Source: an uncultured Angelakisella sp. (GTDB lineage: Bacteria > Bacillota > Clostridia > Oscillospirales > Ruminococcaceae). Taken from it: a stretch of 8,694 nt of DNA. The notes beneath the pieces are model-generated. The model was not told the DNA's origin and searched no databases. It saw only the letters and a list, made by a program, of their open reading frames with translations. The stretch lies in NCBI GenBank assembly GCA_904420255.1, contig CAJFUT010000124.1:1-8694 (forward strand). The letters are read 5' to 3'. Both the position numbers and the translations under genes were made by a program. Position 1 is the first letter of the stretch; each line of letters begins with the position of its first letter. Shown piece after piece: positions 1 through 6,116 of this stretch.

Positions 1-393
1 CCATTCCCGGGTGTTATAAGCCAGGTCCCACAGGGGAAGGGAGCCCCCGTCCCCGGCTTCCACCGCGGCCGCTTCCCCGCCCGGCTCCGCCGCCCCGGTC
101 CCCCAGCTCCCGGACATGAGCACCTCGCCGTCCTGGCTCACCGTCACAAGGGCGGAGGCCCCGTACCAATCCCGCCGCAGGTCCTCCAAAAAGCCGGGGA
201 TGGGCGGGGTGAGGGGGCTGGAAATGGAGAAAGGCACCAGCAGCCGCGCCAGCACCAGGGCCCACAGCACCGGCATCACCCGTTTGGGGAGCCTTTTCCC
301 CAGCAGGGCCCGCAGCGCCAGCACCGCCAGCGCCATCACCCCGCCGTAAAATCCCATCAGCCACAGGGGCATATCCCATCGAACCTGTATCAT
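1..393 (-). CDS. blaR1: BlaR1-like M56 membrane sensor/protease, N-terminal part (cut by window edge)
   Basis: The frame beginning with ATG at 393 stays open for 131 codons to the window edge, so this is a partial gene. The protein starts with a hydrophobic helix (about residues 9-28, WLMGFYGGVMALAVLALRAL). It then has the segment LPKRVMPVLWALVLARLLVP and SISSPL, typical of the first two membrane helices of BlaR1/MecR1 (peptidase family M56). A Gly/Ala/Glu-rich soluble loop follows (about 95-125). The HExxH zinc-protease motif would lie further on, outside the window. In the known system the sensor detects beta-lactam or cell-wall stress and triggers cleavage of BlaI. The ATG overlaps the blaI stop as ATGA, which implies translational coupling. 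The antibiotic-sensing C-terminal domain cannot be checked here, so a cell-wall or other signal is equally possible. Confidence 0.85.
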   Translation of the reverse strand, partial: MIQVRWDMPLWLMGFYGGVMALAVLALRALLGKRLPKRVMPVLWALVLARLLVPFSISSPLTPPIPGFLEDLRRDWYGASALVTVSQDGEVLMSGSWGTGAAEPGGEAAAVEAGDGGSLPLWDLAYNTREW

Positions 394-764
394 TCCTCTG
401 TACCGCCTTTCCCGTCTTCCCTGTCAATGAGCCGGAGCAGCCGTTCCGCCTCCGCCTCCCCCACGCCCCGCTGGCGGAGGAAGGAGGAAAAGAACAGCTG
501 GCTGCTCCCTCCGAACATCCGGTTGATGAGGGCGTCGGTTTCCTCCTTTTGGGCCTCCTCCCGGGCCACCAGGGGCCGGCAGATGAAGTCCGGCTCCTCC
601 CGGGCCACCGCTCCCTTGTCCACGCATTTCTTGATGACGGTGTAGGTGGTGTTTTTGTTCCAGCCGATTTTTTCCCCCAGGATCTCCGCCACCCGGCGGG
701 CCGGGATCGGCCCCTCCTGCCACAGCACCTCCATCACCCGCAGCTCCGAATCAAACAGCTTCAC
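390..764 (-). CDS. blaI: BlaI/MecI/CopY-family transcriptional repressor
   Basis: This is a 124-residue protein, the usual length of the family. It has a winged-helix DNA-binding domain at about 1-70: LFDSELRVMEVLW at the start, then the recognition-helix region WNKNTTYTVIKKCVDKGAV at about 35-53. The C-terminal part (about 75-116) is a helical dimerisation region containing FGGSSQLFFSSF, where BlaI proteins are normally cut by BlaR1. Translation starts at GTG (764-762), preceded by AAGGAGG about ten bases upstream; no ATG fits. The gene shares ATGA with blaR1. A promoter with two dyad operators lies directly upstream, so autorepression of the blaI-blaR1 operon is expected. No beta-lactamase gene is in the window, so the target gene or genes are unknown. 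Confidence 0.95.
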   Translation of the reverse strand: MKLFDSELRVMEVLWQEGPIPARRVAEILGEKIGWNKNTTYTVIKKCVDKGAVAREEPDFICRPLVAREEAQKEETDALINRMFGGSSQLFFSSFLRQRGVGEAEAERLLRLIDREDGKGGTEE

Positions 765-792
765 AGGCAGGCGCCCTCCTTCGCAAAAATTG

Positions 793-808
793 GACTATCG
801 CGATAGTC
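793..808. promoter_or_regulatory. BlaI operator 1 (perfect 16-bp palindrome)
   Basis: GACTATCG followed by CGATAGTC is a perfect palindrome. It lies just downstream of the predicted transcription start of blaI (around 811), a placement that would block the polymerase. It shares the GACTAT-N4-ATAGTC frame with the second site 26 bp away, centre to centre. That BlaI binds it is inferred from position and symmetry. Confidence 0.8.
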
Positions 809-817
809 TGTACAGAT

Positions 818-846
818 AGACTATCACAATAGTCCAATGCTGTCAA
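818..846 (-). promoter_or_regulatory. blaI-blaR1 promoter
   Basis: On the minus strand there is a consensus -35 TTGACA (846-841), a 17-base spacer, and a -10 TAGTCT (823-818) preceded by TGA, giving an extended -10 (TGn). The -10 itself is weak (3 of 6), but the perfect -35, the extended -10 and the operators make the call likely. Transcription would start near 811, leaving a leader of about 47 bases with a clear AAGGAGG ribosome binding site. Confidence 0.75.
819..834. promoter_or_regulatory. BlaI operator 2
   Basis: GACTATCACAATAGTC has six-base perfect arms (GACTAT/ATAGTC) around four bases. It overlaps the -10 element and the spacer of the blaI promoter, a classic repressor position. Between the two operators lies a further 10-bp palindrome, TCTGTACAGA (807-816), containing TGTACA, the half-site pair known from MecI/CopY-type operators. 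Confidence 0.78.
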
Positions 847-1007
847 GCCCCTGGAGACAGGGGAGGATGGGCCTCGCCGTTTTTTGCCCGTGAGCCGCAG
901 TTCGCAGACCGGGCCGCGGGCGGCTCTGCAGGGCGGGCCCGGAGGTCCGGCCCCGGACGGTATAAAACCCCGGCAGGGCTTTCAGGGACATATTTCCGGC
1001 TATTTTC

Positions 1008-1028
1008 GCCCTCACCCGGTGAAAGGGC
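1008..1028 (-). other. Hairpin just after the ferredoxin subunit gene
   Basis: A dyad (GCCC and TCACC on one arm, GGTGA and GGGC on the other, with a two-base bulge) starts a few bases after the stop codon of the Fe-S gene. Further GC dyads follow at 945-958 (GTCCGG/CCGGAC) and 935-953. None is followed by a T-run on the minus strand, so this is not a standard intrinsic terminator. It may stabilise the 3' end or act with Rho. The gap 835-1031 otherwise holds only the bla promoter and no convincing gene. Confidence 0.35.
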
Positions 1029-1031
1029 GGG

Positions 1032-1589
1032 TCATTCTGACAGGCCCTGGCCCAGGCTGCTGATCCGGTCGGACACATAGACCACCTGGCCGGCGGACCA
1101 GTGGTATTTCCGGCGGGCCACCAGCTCCTCCATCTCCCCCTGGGGGCAGCTGTGGAAGACGCCGCCCAGGCAGTGCTGCTCGCAGCTGGCGGGGAGGCCC
1201 TTTGCCCGGCGCTGGACGCAGAGGTCGCATTTCCAGACCTTCTTCTTCCCTTCCGCCTGGCGGAAGTGGATGGCGTCATAGGGGCAGGCCCGGATGCAGA
1301 GGCCGCAGCCGATGCAGTTCTCCTCCACCAGCTGGACCAGCCCCTCCCCATCCCGGCGGATGGCCCCCCTGGGGCAGACCTCCATGCATTTGGCGTCCCG
1401 GCAGTGTTGGCAGGACACCGGGAGGAATTCGCAGGAAACGGCGCCGTCCTCCTCCAGGCACTCCACCCGCACCACCTCCACCGGCTTCCCTTCGGAGGCG
1501 GGGATGCCATGCTCGTATTTACAGGCCACCTGGCAGGCCTTGCAGCCCCAGCAGCGGTCGATATCCACCACAAAATAGGTCGTTTCCAT
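1032..1589 (-). CDS. Four-cluster ferredoxin-type electron-transfer subunit (DmsB/PsrB/NrfC-like)
   Basis: This 185-residue protein has sixteen cysteines in four groups: 13/16/19/23, 60/63/68/72, 92/95/98/102 and 121/124/136/140. This is the standard arrangement for four [4Fe-4S] clusters in the small electron-transfer subunit of DMSO-reductase-family enzymes. The motifs CWGCKAC, CMEVCP, CIGCGLCIRACP and CDLC are all intact. There is no signal peptide and no membrane helix, so it should work in the cytoplasm, passing electrons between the Mo enzyme and a soluble carrier. The ATG at 1589 lies three bases after the stop of the catalytic gene, and its ribosome binding site (GGAGGAGG) lies inside the end of that gene, so the two are co-translated. 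No membrane-anchor gene follows; the next gene is blaI. The redox partner is unknown. Confidence 0.93.
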   Translation of the reverse strand: METTYFVVDIDRCWGCKACQVACKYEHGIPASEGKPVEVVRVECLEEDGAVSCEFLPVSCQHCRDAKCMEVCPRGAIRRDGEGLVQLVEENCIGCGLCIRACPYDAIHFRQAEGKKKVWKCDLCVQRRAKGLPASCEQHCLGGVFHSCPQGEMEELVARRKYHWSAGQVVYVSDRISSLGQGLSE

Positions 1590-1592
1590 CCC

Positions 1593-3851
1593 TCATTCCT
1601 CCTCCACAGGGCTCACCCGGCAGAGATATCCCCGGGCGCAGACGGTGCCGACGCCCTGGGCGTACTGCCCCCAGGGAACCGTCTTATTGATGTTGAACTC
1701 CTCCCACCAGCCGGAGATGCCCTGGACCACGTCCCGGCGCAGCCCCAGGGTGAACCGGGCGTAGGCGCAGGCGCTGCCGCCGGTGCTCTCCACCAGCACC
1801 TTCTGCCCGTCCCGGATGCCCAGGGCGGCGGCGGTATCGGGGTGGATGTCCAGCCAGGCCTTGGGGGACAGCTCCAGAAGGTGGGGATTGATGCGGTTCT
1901 CCGAGATGCGGAAGGCGCTTTCGTGGCGGCCGGTGGTGATGATGAGGGGGTATTCCCTGGCCAGCTCCGGGGTGTCCCCGGGGCTCTGGAAGGAAGGGGT
2001 GTACCGGGGCACCGGGTCGCAGCCCTTTTCCGCGGCGAAATTGGAATACAGCTCGATTTTCCCGCTGGGGGTCTTGAAGGGCCGCTTCTTGTAGACCCCG
2101 TATTCCATGGGGGCGTAGAGGCGGCGGCGGGCCACCCCTTCCCGGTAGGTGACCCCGGCGGGCTCCAGAAGGTAGTCATAAAGGCCCTCGGCGTCCTTCC
2201 AGAAGTGCTCCTCCAGGCCCAGGCGCTTGGCCAGCCCGATGATGATGTCCACATCGTTCTTTGCCTGGCCCGCCGGAACGGCAGGCTGCTGGAAAAGGGT
2301 GTGGGTATTGTCGGTCTGGAAGGAGCTGATGACGTTGCACCGCTCCAGCCAGGTGGAGGCGGGGAAGACGATATCCGCCATTTTGGCGGTGGGGGTCATG
2401 AAAATATCGCACACCGCCAGGAACTCCAGATGCTCCAGGGCCTCCTTCACCCGGTCGGAATTGGTGTAGCTCACCATGGCGTTGCTGCCGAAGATCATGG
2501 CGCAGGGGATGGGATAGGGGTCGCCGCTGATGATCTGCTCCCAGAGGGTGGGCATATGGGCGGTGGGCACCGGGGAATGCTCCTGGGTCAGGAGGGGGAA
2601 CTGATCGTAGCCGCAGCGGAGCTTCTGCGTCTCCGGGGGCACCGCCGAGGCCTTGATGAACTCGTGGGTATTCTGGCTGCGCTCCCCCCGGGAGGAAACC
2701 ACGTTATTGGAGCCGGGCTTGCCGATGTTGCCGGTGATGGCGATGAGGATGGAGAGGGCCCGGCAGACCTGGACGCTGTCATGGAGCTGGTCCACCGCCA
2801 GGCTCCGCACCAGGCTGGAGGCCGCCGCCCTGGCGTAAAGCCTGGCCGCCTTCTCGATGAGCTCCGCCGGGACGCCGGTGATCCGGCTGCCCCACTGGGG
2901 GGTGCAGGAGGCGGTTTCCTCCCGGACGGCCTCAAAGCCGGAGGTCCATTCCTCCACAAACTCCTTGTCGTAAAGGCCGTCCCGGATGATGACATGGATC
3001 ATGGAAAGGGCCAGGGCCATGTCGGTATCGGGGCGGAGCTGGAGCCAGATATCCGCCTTGGCGGCGGTTTCCGAGAGGTAGGGGTCCACCACGATGAGGG
3101 CGGCCCCCCGCTGCCGGGCGTCCATGATGTCCCCGGCCCGGACCCCCCAGCAGGTGGGGGGATTGATGCCCCAGCAGACGATGCAGTCGGCGTTGGGGTA
3201 GTCCTGGGTTTCGCTGTACTGGGCGCCCTTGCCGTAGGTGAGGTTGCAGTCGATGAGCCGGGGCCAGAGGCACTGGGCCCAGCCGGCGGCCCCGTGGTTG
3301 GGGGTGCCGAAGACGTTGGCGAACCGGCTGTAAACCCGGCTCCAGCCCCGGCGGGTCCCCTCCAGGAGGGCCACGCTCTGGGGACCCAGCTTCTCCTTAT
3401 ACTCCCGGAGCTTGGCGGCGGTGATATCCAGGGCCTCCTCCCAGGAGATTTCCTCGAACTTCCCCTCTCCCCTGGCGCCCACCCGGCGCAGGGGGGCGGG
3501 GATGCGGTTGGGGTTGTAGCAGAGGTCGGGACTGGCCAGCCCCTTGGAGCAGAGGCGGCCGTGGGTCTGGGGGGAATTGGGGTCCCCCTCCACCCGCACC
3601 ACCCGGCCGGTGATCTCGTCCACATAGGCGATGGCCTCACAGGTGGAATGGCAGGAGAAGCAGACGGTGGGCACGCACCGCTCCCCCGGGCGGCAGGCGT
3701 CCGCCGGAAGGGGCTTCCTTTCCTCCTTGCCGGCGGTCTCCCGGTGGACGCCGGACATGACCCGCTCCACCACCTGGTCCCGTTGACTGTGGTCCCGGCC
3801 GGTGCCCAAGAGGGCCCGGGCAAACCGGAGCCTTTTCTCGTTTTGTTCCAT
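1593..3851 (-). CDS. Molybdopterin (bis-MGD) oxidoreductase catalytic subunit, cytoplasmic
   Basis: This is a 752-residue DMSO-reductase-superfamily enzyme. Near the N-terminus, cysteines 64, 67, 71 and 101 form the usual [4Fe-4S] site (C-x2-C-x3-C, then GRLCSKG). The segment GTPNHGAAGWAQCLWP (182-197) is where the family carries its metal ligand, and Cys194 is the likely Mo/W ligand. Other family marks are TGNIGKPG (373-380), MADIVFPASTWLE (491-503) and a C-terminal molydopterin-dinucleotide-binding domain from about 630 (REYPLIITTGRHES). There is no twin-arginine signal, so it is cytoplasmic. The start at 3851 is chosen because AAGGAGG sits eight bases before it; the ATG at 3872 has no ribosome binding site. 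Candidates include a reductase, transhydroxylase, dehydroxylase or acetylene-hydratase-like enzyme; the sequence alone does not decide. The ferredoxin partner gene follows directly. Confidence 0.93.
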   Translation of the reverse strand: MEQNEKRLRFARALLGTGRDHSQRDQVVERVMSGVHRETAGKEERKPLPADACRPGERCVPTVCFSCHSTCEAIAYVDEITGRVVRVEGDPNSPQTHGRLCSKGLASPDLCYNPNRIPAPLRRVGARGEGKFEEISWEEALDITAAKLREYKEKLGPQSVALLEGTRRGWSRVYSRFANVFGTPNHGAAGWAQCLWPRLIDCNLTYGKGAQYSETQDYPNADCIVCWGINPPTCWGVRAGDIMDARQRGAALIVVDPYLSETAAKADIWLQLRPDTDMALALSMIHVIIRDGLYDKEFVEEWTSGFEAVREETASCTPQWGSRITGVPAELIEKAARLYARAAASSLVRSLAVDQLHDSVQVCRALSILIAITGNIGKPGSNNVVSSRGERSQNTHEFIKASAVPPETQKLRCGYDQFPLLTQEHSPVPTAHMPTLWEQIISGDPYPIPCAMIFGSNAMVSYTNSDRVKEALEHLEFLAVCDIFMTPTAKMADIVFPASTWLERCNVISSFQTDNTHTLFQQPAVPAGQAKNDVDIIIGLAKRLGLEEHFWKDAEGLYDYLLEPAGVTYREGVARRRLYAPMEYGVYKKRPFKTPSGKIELYSNFAAEKGCDPVPRYTPSFQSPGDTPELAREYPLIITTGRHESAFRISENRINPHLLELSPKAWLDIHPDTAAALGIRDGQKVLVESTGGSACAYARFTLGLRRDVVQGISGWWEEFNINKTVPWGQYAQGVGTVCARGYLCRVSPVEEE

Positions 3852-3934
3852 GGGACATCCTCCTTCTTGCATTCAGGCCGGGCGCCGGACAGAACCCGGC
3901 GGCCGGTCCCCTCCTCCGGGCGGAGAGATAATAA

Positions 3935-3953
3935 ATTATATATTCTATATAAT
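3935..3953. promoter_or_regulatory. Operator site C upstream of the Mo-enzyme genes
   Basis: ATTATATA-TTC-TATATAAT is a perfect dyad with a 3-base spacer. Symmetry extends three bases further on each side, making 11-bp arms (3932-3956). It is an AT island in GC-rich DNA, centred 93 bases before the ATG of the Mo enzyme. The minus strand here contains possible -10 elements (TATAAT at 3940-3935, TATTAT at 3933-3928), but no good -35, so the promoter is weak or activated. The same dyad is found at three other places in the window; see 4713, 8504 and 8662. GntR binding is inferred. Confidence 0.75.
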
Positions 3954-3965
3954 TTACCGGGAGGG

Positions 3966-3989
3966 CAGCCCCCGCCGGGGCGGGGGCTG
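3966..3989 (-). terminator. Strong GC hairpin after gntR
   Basis: CAGCCCCCGCC pairs perfectly with GGCGGGGGCTG (11 bp, two unpaired bases), starting six bases after the gntR stop. No T-run follows on the minus strand (CCCTCCC instead), so it is not a textbook intrinsic terminator. Its position between gntR and operator C suggests that it separates the two transcripts, either by pausing or by protecting the 3' end. Confidence 0.45.
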
Positions 3990-3995
3990 ATCCCC

Positions 3996-4667
3996 TCAGC
4001 CCTCCCTCTGGTTTTTGGCCTCCCGCTGCTCCATCTCCCGGAGCATGGCGAAGCCGGCCCGCATTTTGTGGCCGCGCATCAGCTTCTCCACCTGCTCATA
4101 ATCCTTGGCGACCAGAAGGCGGATGATTTCCTCATGCTCCTCGATGCTCTCCTCCATCCGGGCGGGAGCCAGGGAAAACACCGTGGTGGTGATGCTGTAT
4201 TTCTTCCAGAGATCCTGGATCATGTTGTAGAGCTCACGCTGGGGCATATTGAGGTAGATCCTCAGGTGGAACTCCTTGTTGAGCCGGGAGTAGTCCTTCA
4301 TGTTGTTTTTTTCCAGGGCCCGGCGGAGCTTCTCGTTGCACCGGCGGAGGTCCTCAATATCCTGGGGGGTGAGGAAATCCACGCTGAGGCGGGCGGCATA
4401 GCCCTCCAGCACGGCCTTGATCTGGAAAATCTCGCTGAGGCGCTCCTTGCTGAAGCTGCGGACCACCGCCCCCTGGTTGGCGATGACGCTGACATAGCCC
4501 TCGCTTTCCAGGCGGCGCACCGCTTCCCGCACGGGGATATCGCTGACATTGTTTTCCCGGGAGATCTGGCTGATCACCAGCCGCTCCCCGTCCTGATAAT
4601 CCCCCTTGGCAATCTTTTGCAGCAGGACCTCGTAAATCAGATCAACCTTTGTCTTATACCCCACCAT
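3996..4667 (-). CDS. GntR-family transcriptional regulator, FadR/FCD subfamily
   Basis: This is a 223-residue protein of normal length for the subfamily. Residues 1-70 form the winged helix, with the GntR signature around 42-70 (SDIPVREAVRRLESEGYV, then NQGAVVRSF). Residues about 76-215 form the all-helical FCD ligand domain. Asn130 with His134 (NKEFH), His178 (EEHEEI) and His200 (RGHKMR) match the metal-binding positions of FCD domains, which usually bind carboxylates; Asn replaces the more common Asp. The start at 4667 has only a weak GGGGG ribosome binding site; the next codon is GTG. The gene sits between the two enzyme groups and has its own promoter with an operator-like dyad at the start point, suggesting autoregulation. 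The effector is probably a pathway carboxylate (inference). Confidence 0.93.
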   Translation of the reverse strand: MVGYKTKVDLIYEVLLQKIAKGDYQDGERLVISQISRENNVSDIPVREAVRRLESEGYVSVIANQGAVVRSFSKERLSEIFQIKAVLEGYAARLSVDFLTPQDIEDLRRCNEKLRRALEKNNMKDYSRLNKEFHLRIYLNMPQRELYNMIQDLWKKYSITTTVFSLAPARMEESIEEHEEIIRLLVAKDYEQVEKLMRGHKMRAGFAMLREMEQREAKNQREG

Positions 4668-4712
4668 ACAACCGCAGCCCCCAAGGATTCTTTGGAAAGT
4701 ATTTCTAAAAAA

Positions 4713-4731
4713 TTTCTATATTCTACATTAT
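4713..4731. promoter_or_regulatory. Operator site D at the gntR transcription start (imperfect)
   Basis: TTTCTATA-TTC-TACATTAT matches the ATTATATA-N3-TATATAAT dyad at 6 of 8 positions in each arm and has the same TTC spacer as site C. The 9-mer TATATTCTA is shared exactly with site C. It overlaps the -10 box and predicted start point of gntR, where binding would repress. A weaker site here would suit autoregulation. Confidence 0.6.
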
Positions 4732-4755
4732 AAATTCAAAAGCCGGTGAAATCAA
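4727..4755 (-). promoter_or_regulatory. gntR promoter
   Basis: The minus strand has -35 TTGATT (4755-4750), a spacer of exactly 17 bases and a perfect -10 TATAAT (4732-4727). Transcription would start near 4720, inside operator D, giving a leader of about 53 bases. It is the best-formed promoter in the window and shows that gntR can be transcribed apart from the upstream genes. Confidence 0.8.
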
Positions 4756-4801
4756 GAATCCGCCGCGTCAAAGCTTCCGCCGGCCCTCGGGGGGCAGTCT
4801 C

Positions 4802-5998
4802 TTACCGGCAGCTCCCGGCGATCTCCCGGAATTCCTCCAGGGTCACCAGGCCCTTCTTCCGGATGCCCAGGGCCTTCACCTCGGCCAGCATCTCGGCCAC
4901 CTGCTCGTCGCTGGCCTCCAGCCCCAGCTGGTCCAGGTAATACTGGATGGAGGCCTTGCCGCTCTTTTTGCCCAGGGCGATGTCGGCCTCCCGGCCGAAA
5001 ATCCGGGGGTCGGTGGCGAACATGGCCAGGGGCTTTTCGGTCACCAGGTTGACGCCGATGCCGGATTCCCGGGTATAGTTGCGCTTGCCCACAAAGGGCT
5101 TGTTGGGGGCGCAGGGGATGCCGGAAAGCTCCTCCACGGTGCTGCACAGCGCCCCCAGCTTATCCAGCCGGTAGGGGGTGTCCATCTCCAGAAGGATATT
5201 CATGGCCAGCACCAGCTCCTCCAGGGCGGCGTTGCCGGTGCGCTCTCCCATGCCGTTGACGCAGGCGTGGAGCACCTCGGCCCCCGCGGCGGCGCCGGCC
5301 AGCTCGCAGGCCACCGCCATGCCGAAATCGTTGTGGGCGTGGACCTCGATGGGCAGGCCCCCGGTGAGGCGCTTCATCCACCGGACCATATAGGCGATGG
5401 TCTGGGGCAGGGCGCAGCCCATGGTGTCCACCAGGCCGACGGAATCAGGCGGGCAGTCCCGCATAATCCCCTTCAGGAGGTTTTCCAGGTCCTCCTCCCG
5501 GGCCCGGGTGGTGTCATAGGGGAAATAGACGGCCCGCAGGCCCTTCTCCCGGGCGTAGCTGATGCAGTCGGCGCTCTTTTCCAGCACCTTTTCCCAGGTC
5601 CAGCCGAACTGGTCCCGGAGCTTGGGGTAGCCGATGGGGATTTCGATGACCACGCCCTTGACGCCGCAGTCCACCGCCATGTCAATGTCCCCCCGGGTGG
5701 CCCGGGCAAAGGCGTAGACCTCCGCCTCGGGGAAGGTGGTGCTGATCTTCTGGATGGCTTTGAAGTCGTCGGGGGACACCGCCGGCATCCCAGCCTCGAT
5801 GCGGGTCACACCCGCCTCCACCAGCTTTTCAGCGATGCGCAGCTTGTCGTCCACCGAAAAAACCACACCGGGGGTCTGCTCCCCATCCCGGAGGGTGGCG
5901 TCATGGATGACCACCTTCTGCTTGGGGCGGGCGGCATCCACCACCTCTTTTTCATCGTTATAGGGGCTGACCCACCACGCGTTTTCCTTGAAATACAT
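4802..5998 (-). CDS. DRE-TIM metallolyase, isopropylmalate/homocitrate synthase-like
   Basis: This 398-residue protein has a TIM-barrel HMGL-like domain. The entry motif HDATLRDGEQTPG (32-44) carries the catalytic Arg37 and metal-binding Asp38. VHAHND (219-224) gives metal ligands His220 and His222. NGMGERTGNAALEE (248-261) has the GxGERxGN loop of Claisen synthases rather than the Cys loop of HMG-CoA lyase. LGKKSGKAS (342-350) belongs to the second subdomain. The regulatory domain of true LeuA is absent, so the length is closer to homocitrate, citramalate or Re-citrate synthases. The THKAGIH-type segment reads TRESGIG (309-315), losing both usual histidines, so the reaction may differ. About 28 N-terminal residues (KENAWWVSPYN) are extra. 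The start has AGGAGGA five bases before the ATG. It is probably co-transcribed with the two genes before it. Confidence 0.88.
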   Translation of the reverse strand: MYFKENAWWVSPYNDEKEVVDAARPKQKVVIHDATLRDGEQTPGVVFSVDDKLRIAEKLVEAGVTRIEAGMPAVSPDDFKAIQKISTTFPEAEVYAFARATRGDIDMAVDCGVKGVVIEIPIGYPKLRDQFGWTWEKVLEKSADCISYAREKGLRAVYFPYDTTRAREEDLENLLKGIMRDCPPDSVGLVDTMGCALPQTIAYMVRWMKRLTGGLPIEVHAHNDFGMAVACELAGAAAGAEVLHACVNGMGERTGNAALEELVLAMNILLEMDTPYRLDKLGALCSTVEELSGIPCAPNKPFVGKRNYTRESGIGVNLVTEKPLAMFATDPRIFGREADIALGKKSGKASIQYYLDQLGLEASDEQVAEMLAEVKALGIRKKGLVTLEEFREIAGSCR

Positions 5999-6032
5999 TG
6001 CGATCCTCCTGTTTTTCCATTTGTCGTGCGAT

Positions 6033-6069
6033 AAAAAGGGCTCCGAACAACCCCCAGCGGGCGGGAGCC
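6033..6069 (-). terminator. Possible partial terminator or attenuator between the hydrolase and synthase genes
   Basis: On the minus strand GGCTCC (6069-6064) pairs with GGAGCC (6044-6039) around a long, GC-rich loop, and CTTTTT follows directly (6038-6033). The stem is only six bases, so the strength is doubtful. It lies in the 118-base gap before the synthase gene and might lower its transcription relative to the transporter. No AT-rich operator or promoter is visible in this gap. Confidence 0.35.
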
Positions 6070-6116
6070 GCCTGCCGGAAAGGCCGTGCCGCTCCCCTGT
6101 CCGCTGAGGGCAGATT

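Noticed and set aside
848..863. Hairpin CCCCTG/CAGGGG near the bla promoter, with TTTTTT further on in the plus direction, considered as a terminator.
   Set aside because: The T-run is more than fifteen bases from the stem, and no plus-strand gene ends here.
824..993. A short minus-strand frame starting MSLKALPGFY in the gap between the Fe-S gene and blaI.
   Set aside because: It has no good ribosome binding site, an Arg/Pro/Gly-rich translation, and runs into the bla promoter and operator.
3852..3872. Upstream in-frame ATG (3872) as start of the Mo enzyme.
   Set aside because: It has no ribosome binding site, and the seven extra codons overlap the clear AAGGAGG that serves the ATG at 3851.
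1101..4733. A very long open frame (about 1210 codons) on the plus strand.
   Set aside because: It runs antisense to three well-recognised genes. GC-rich codon bias removes stop codons from this frame, and its translation is low-complexity (Gly, Ala, Leu, His rich) without any domain.
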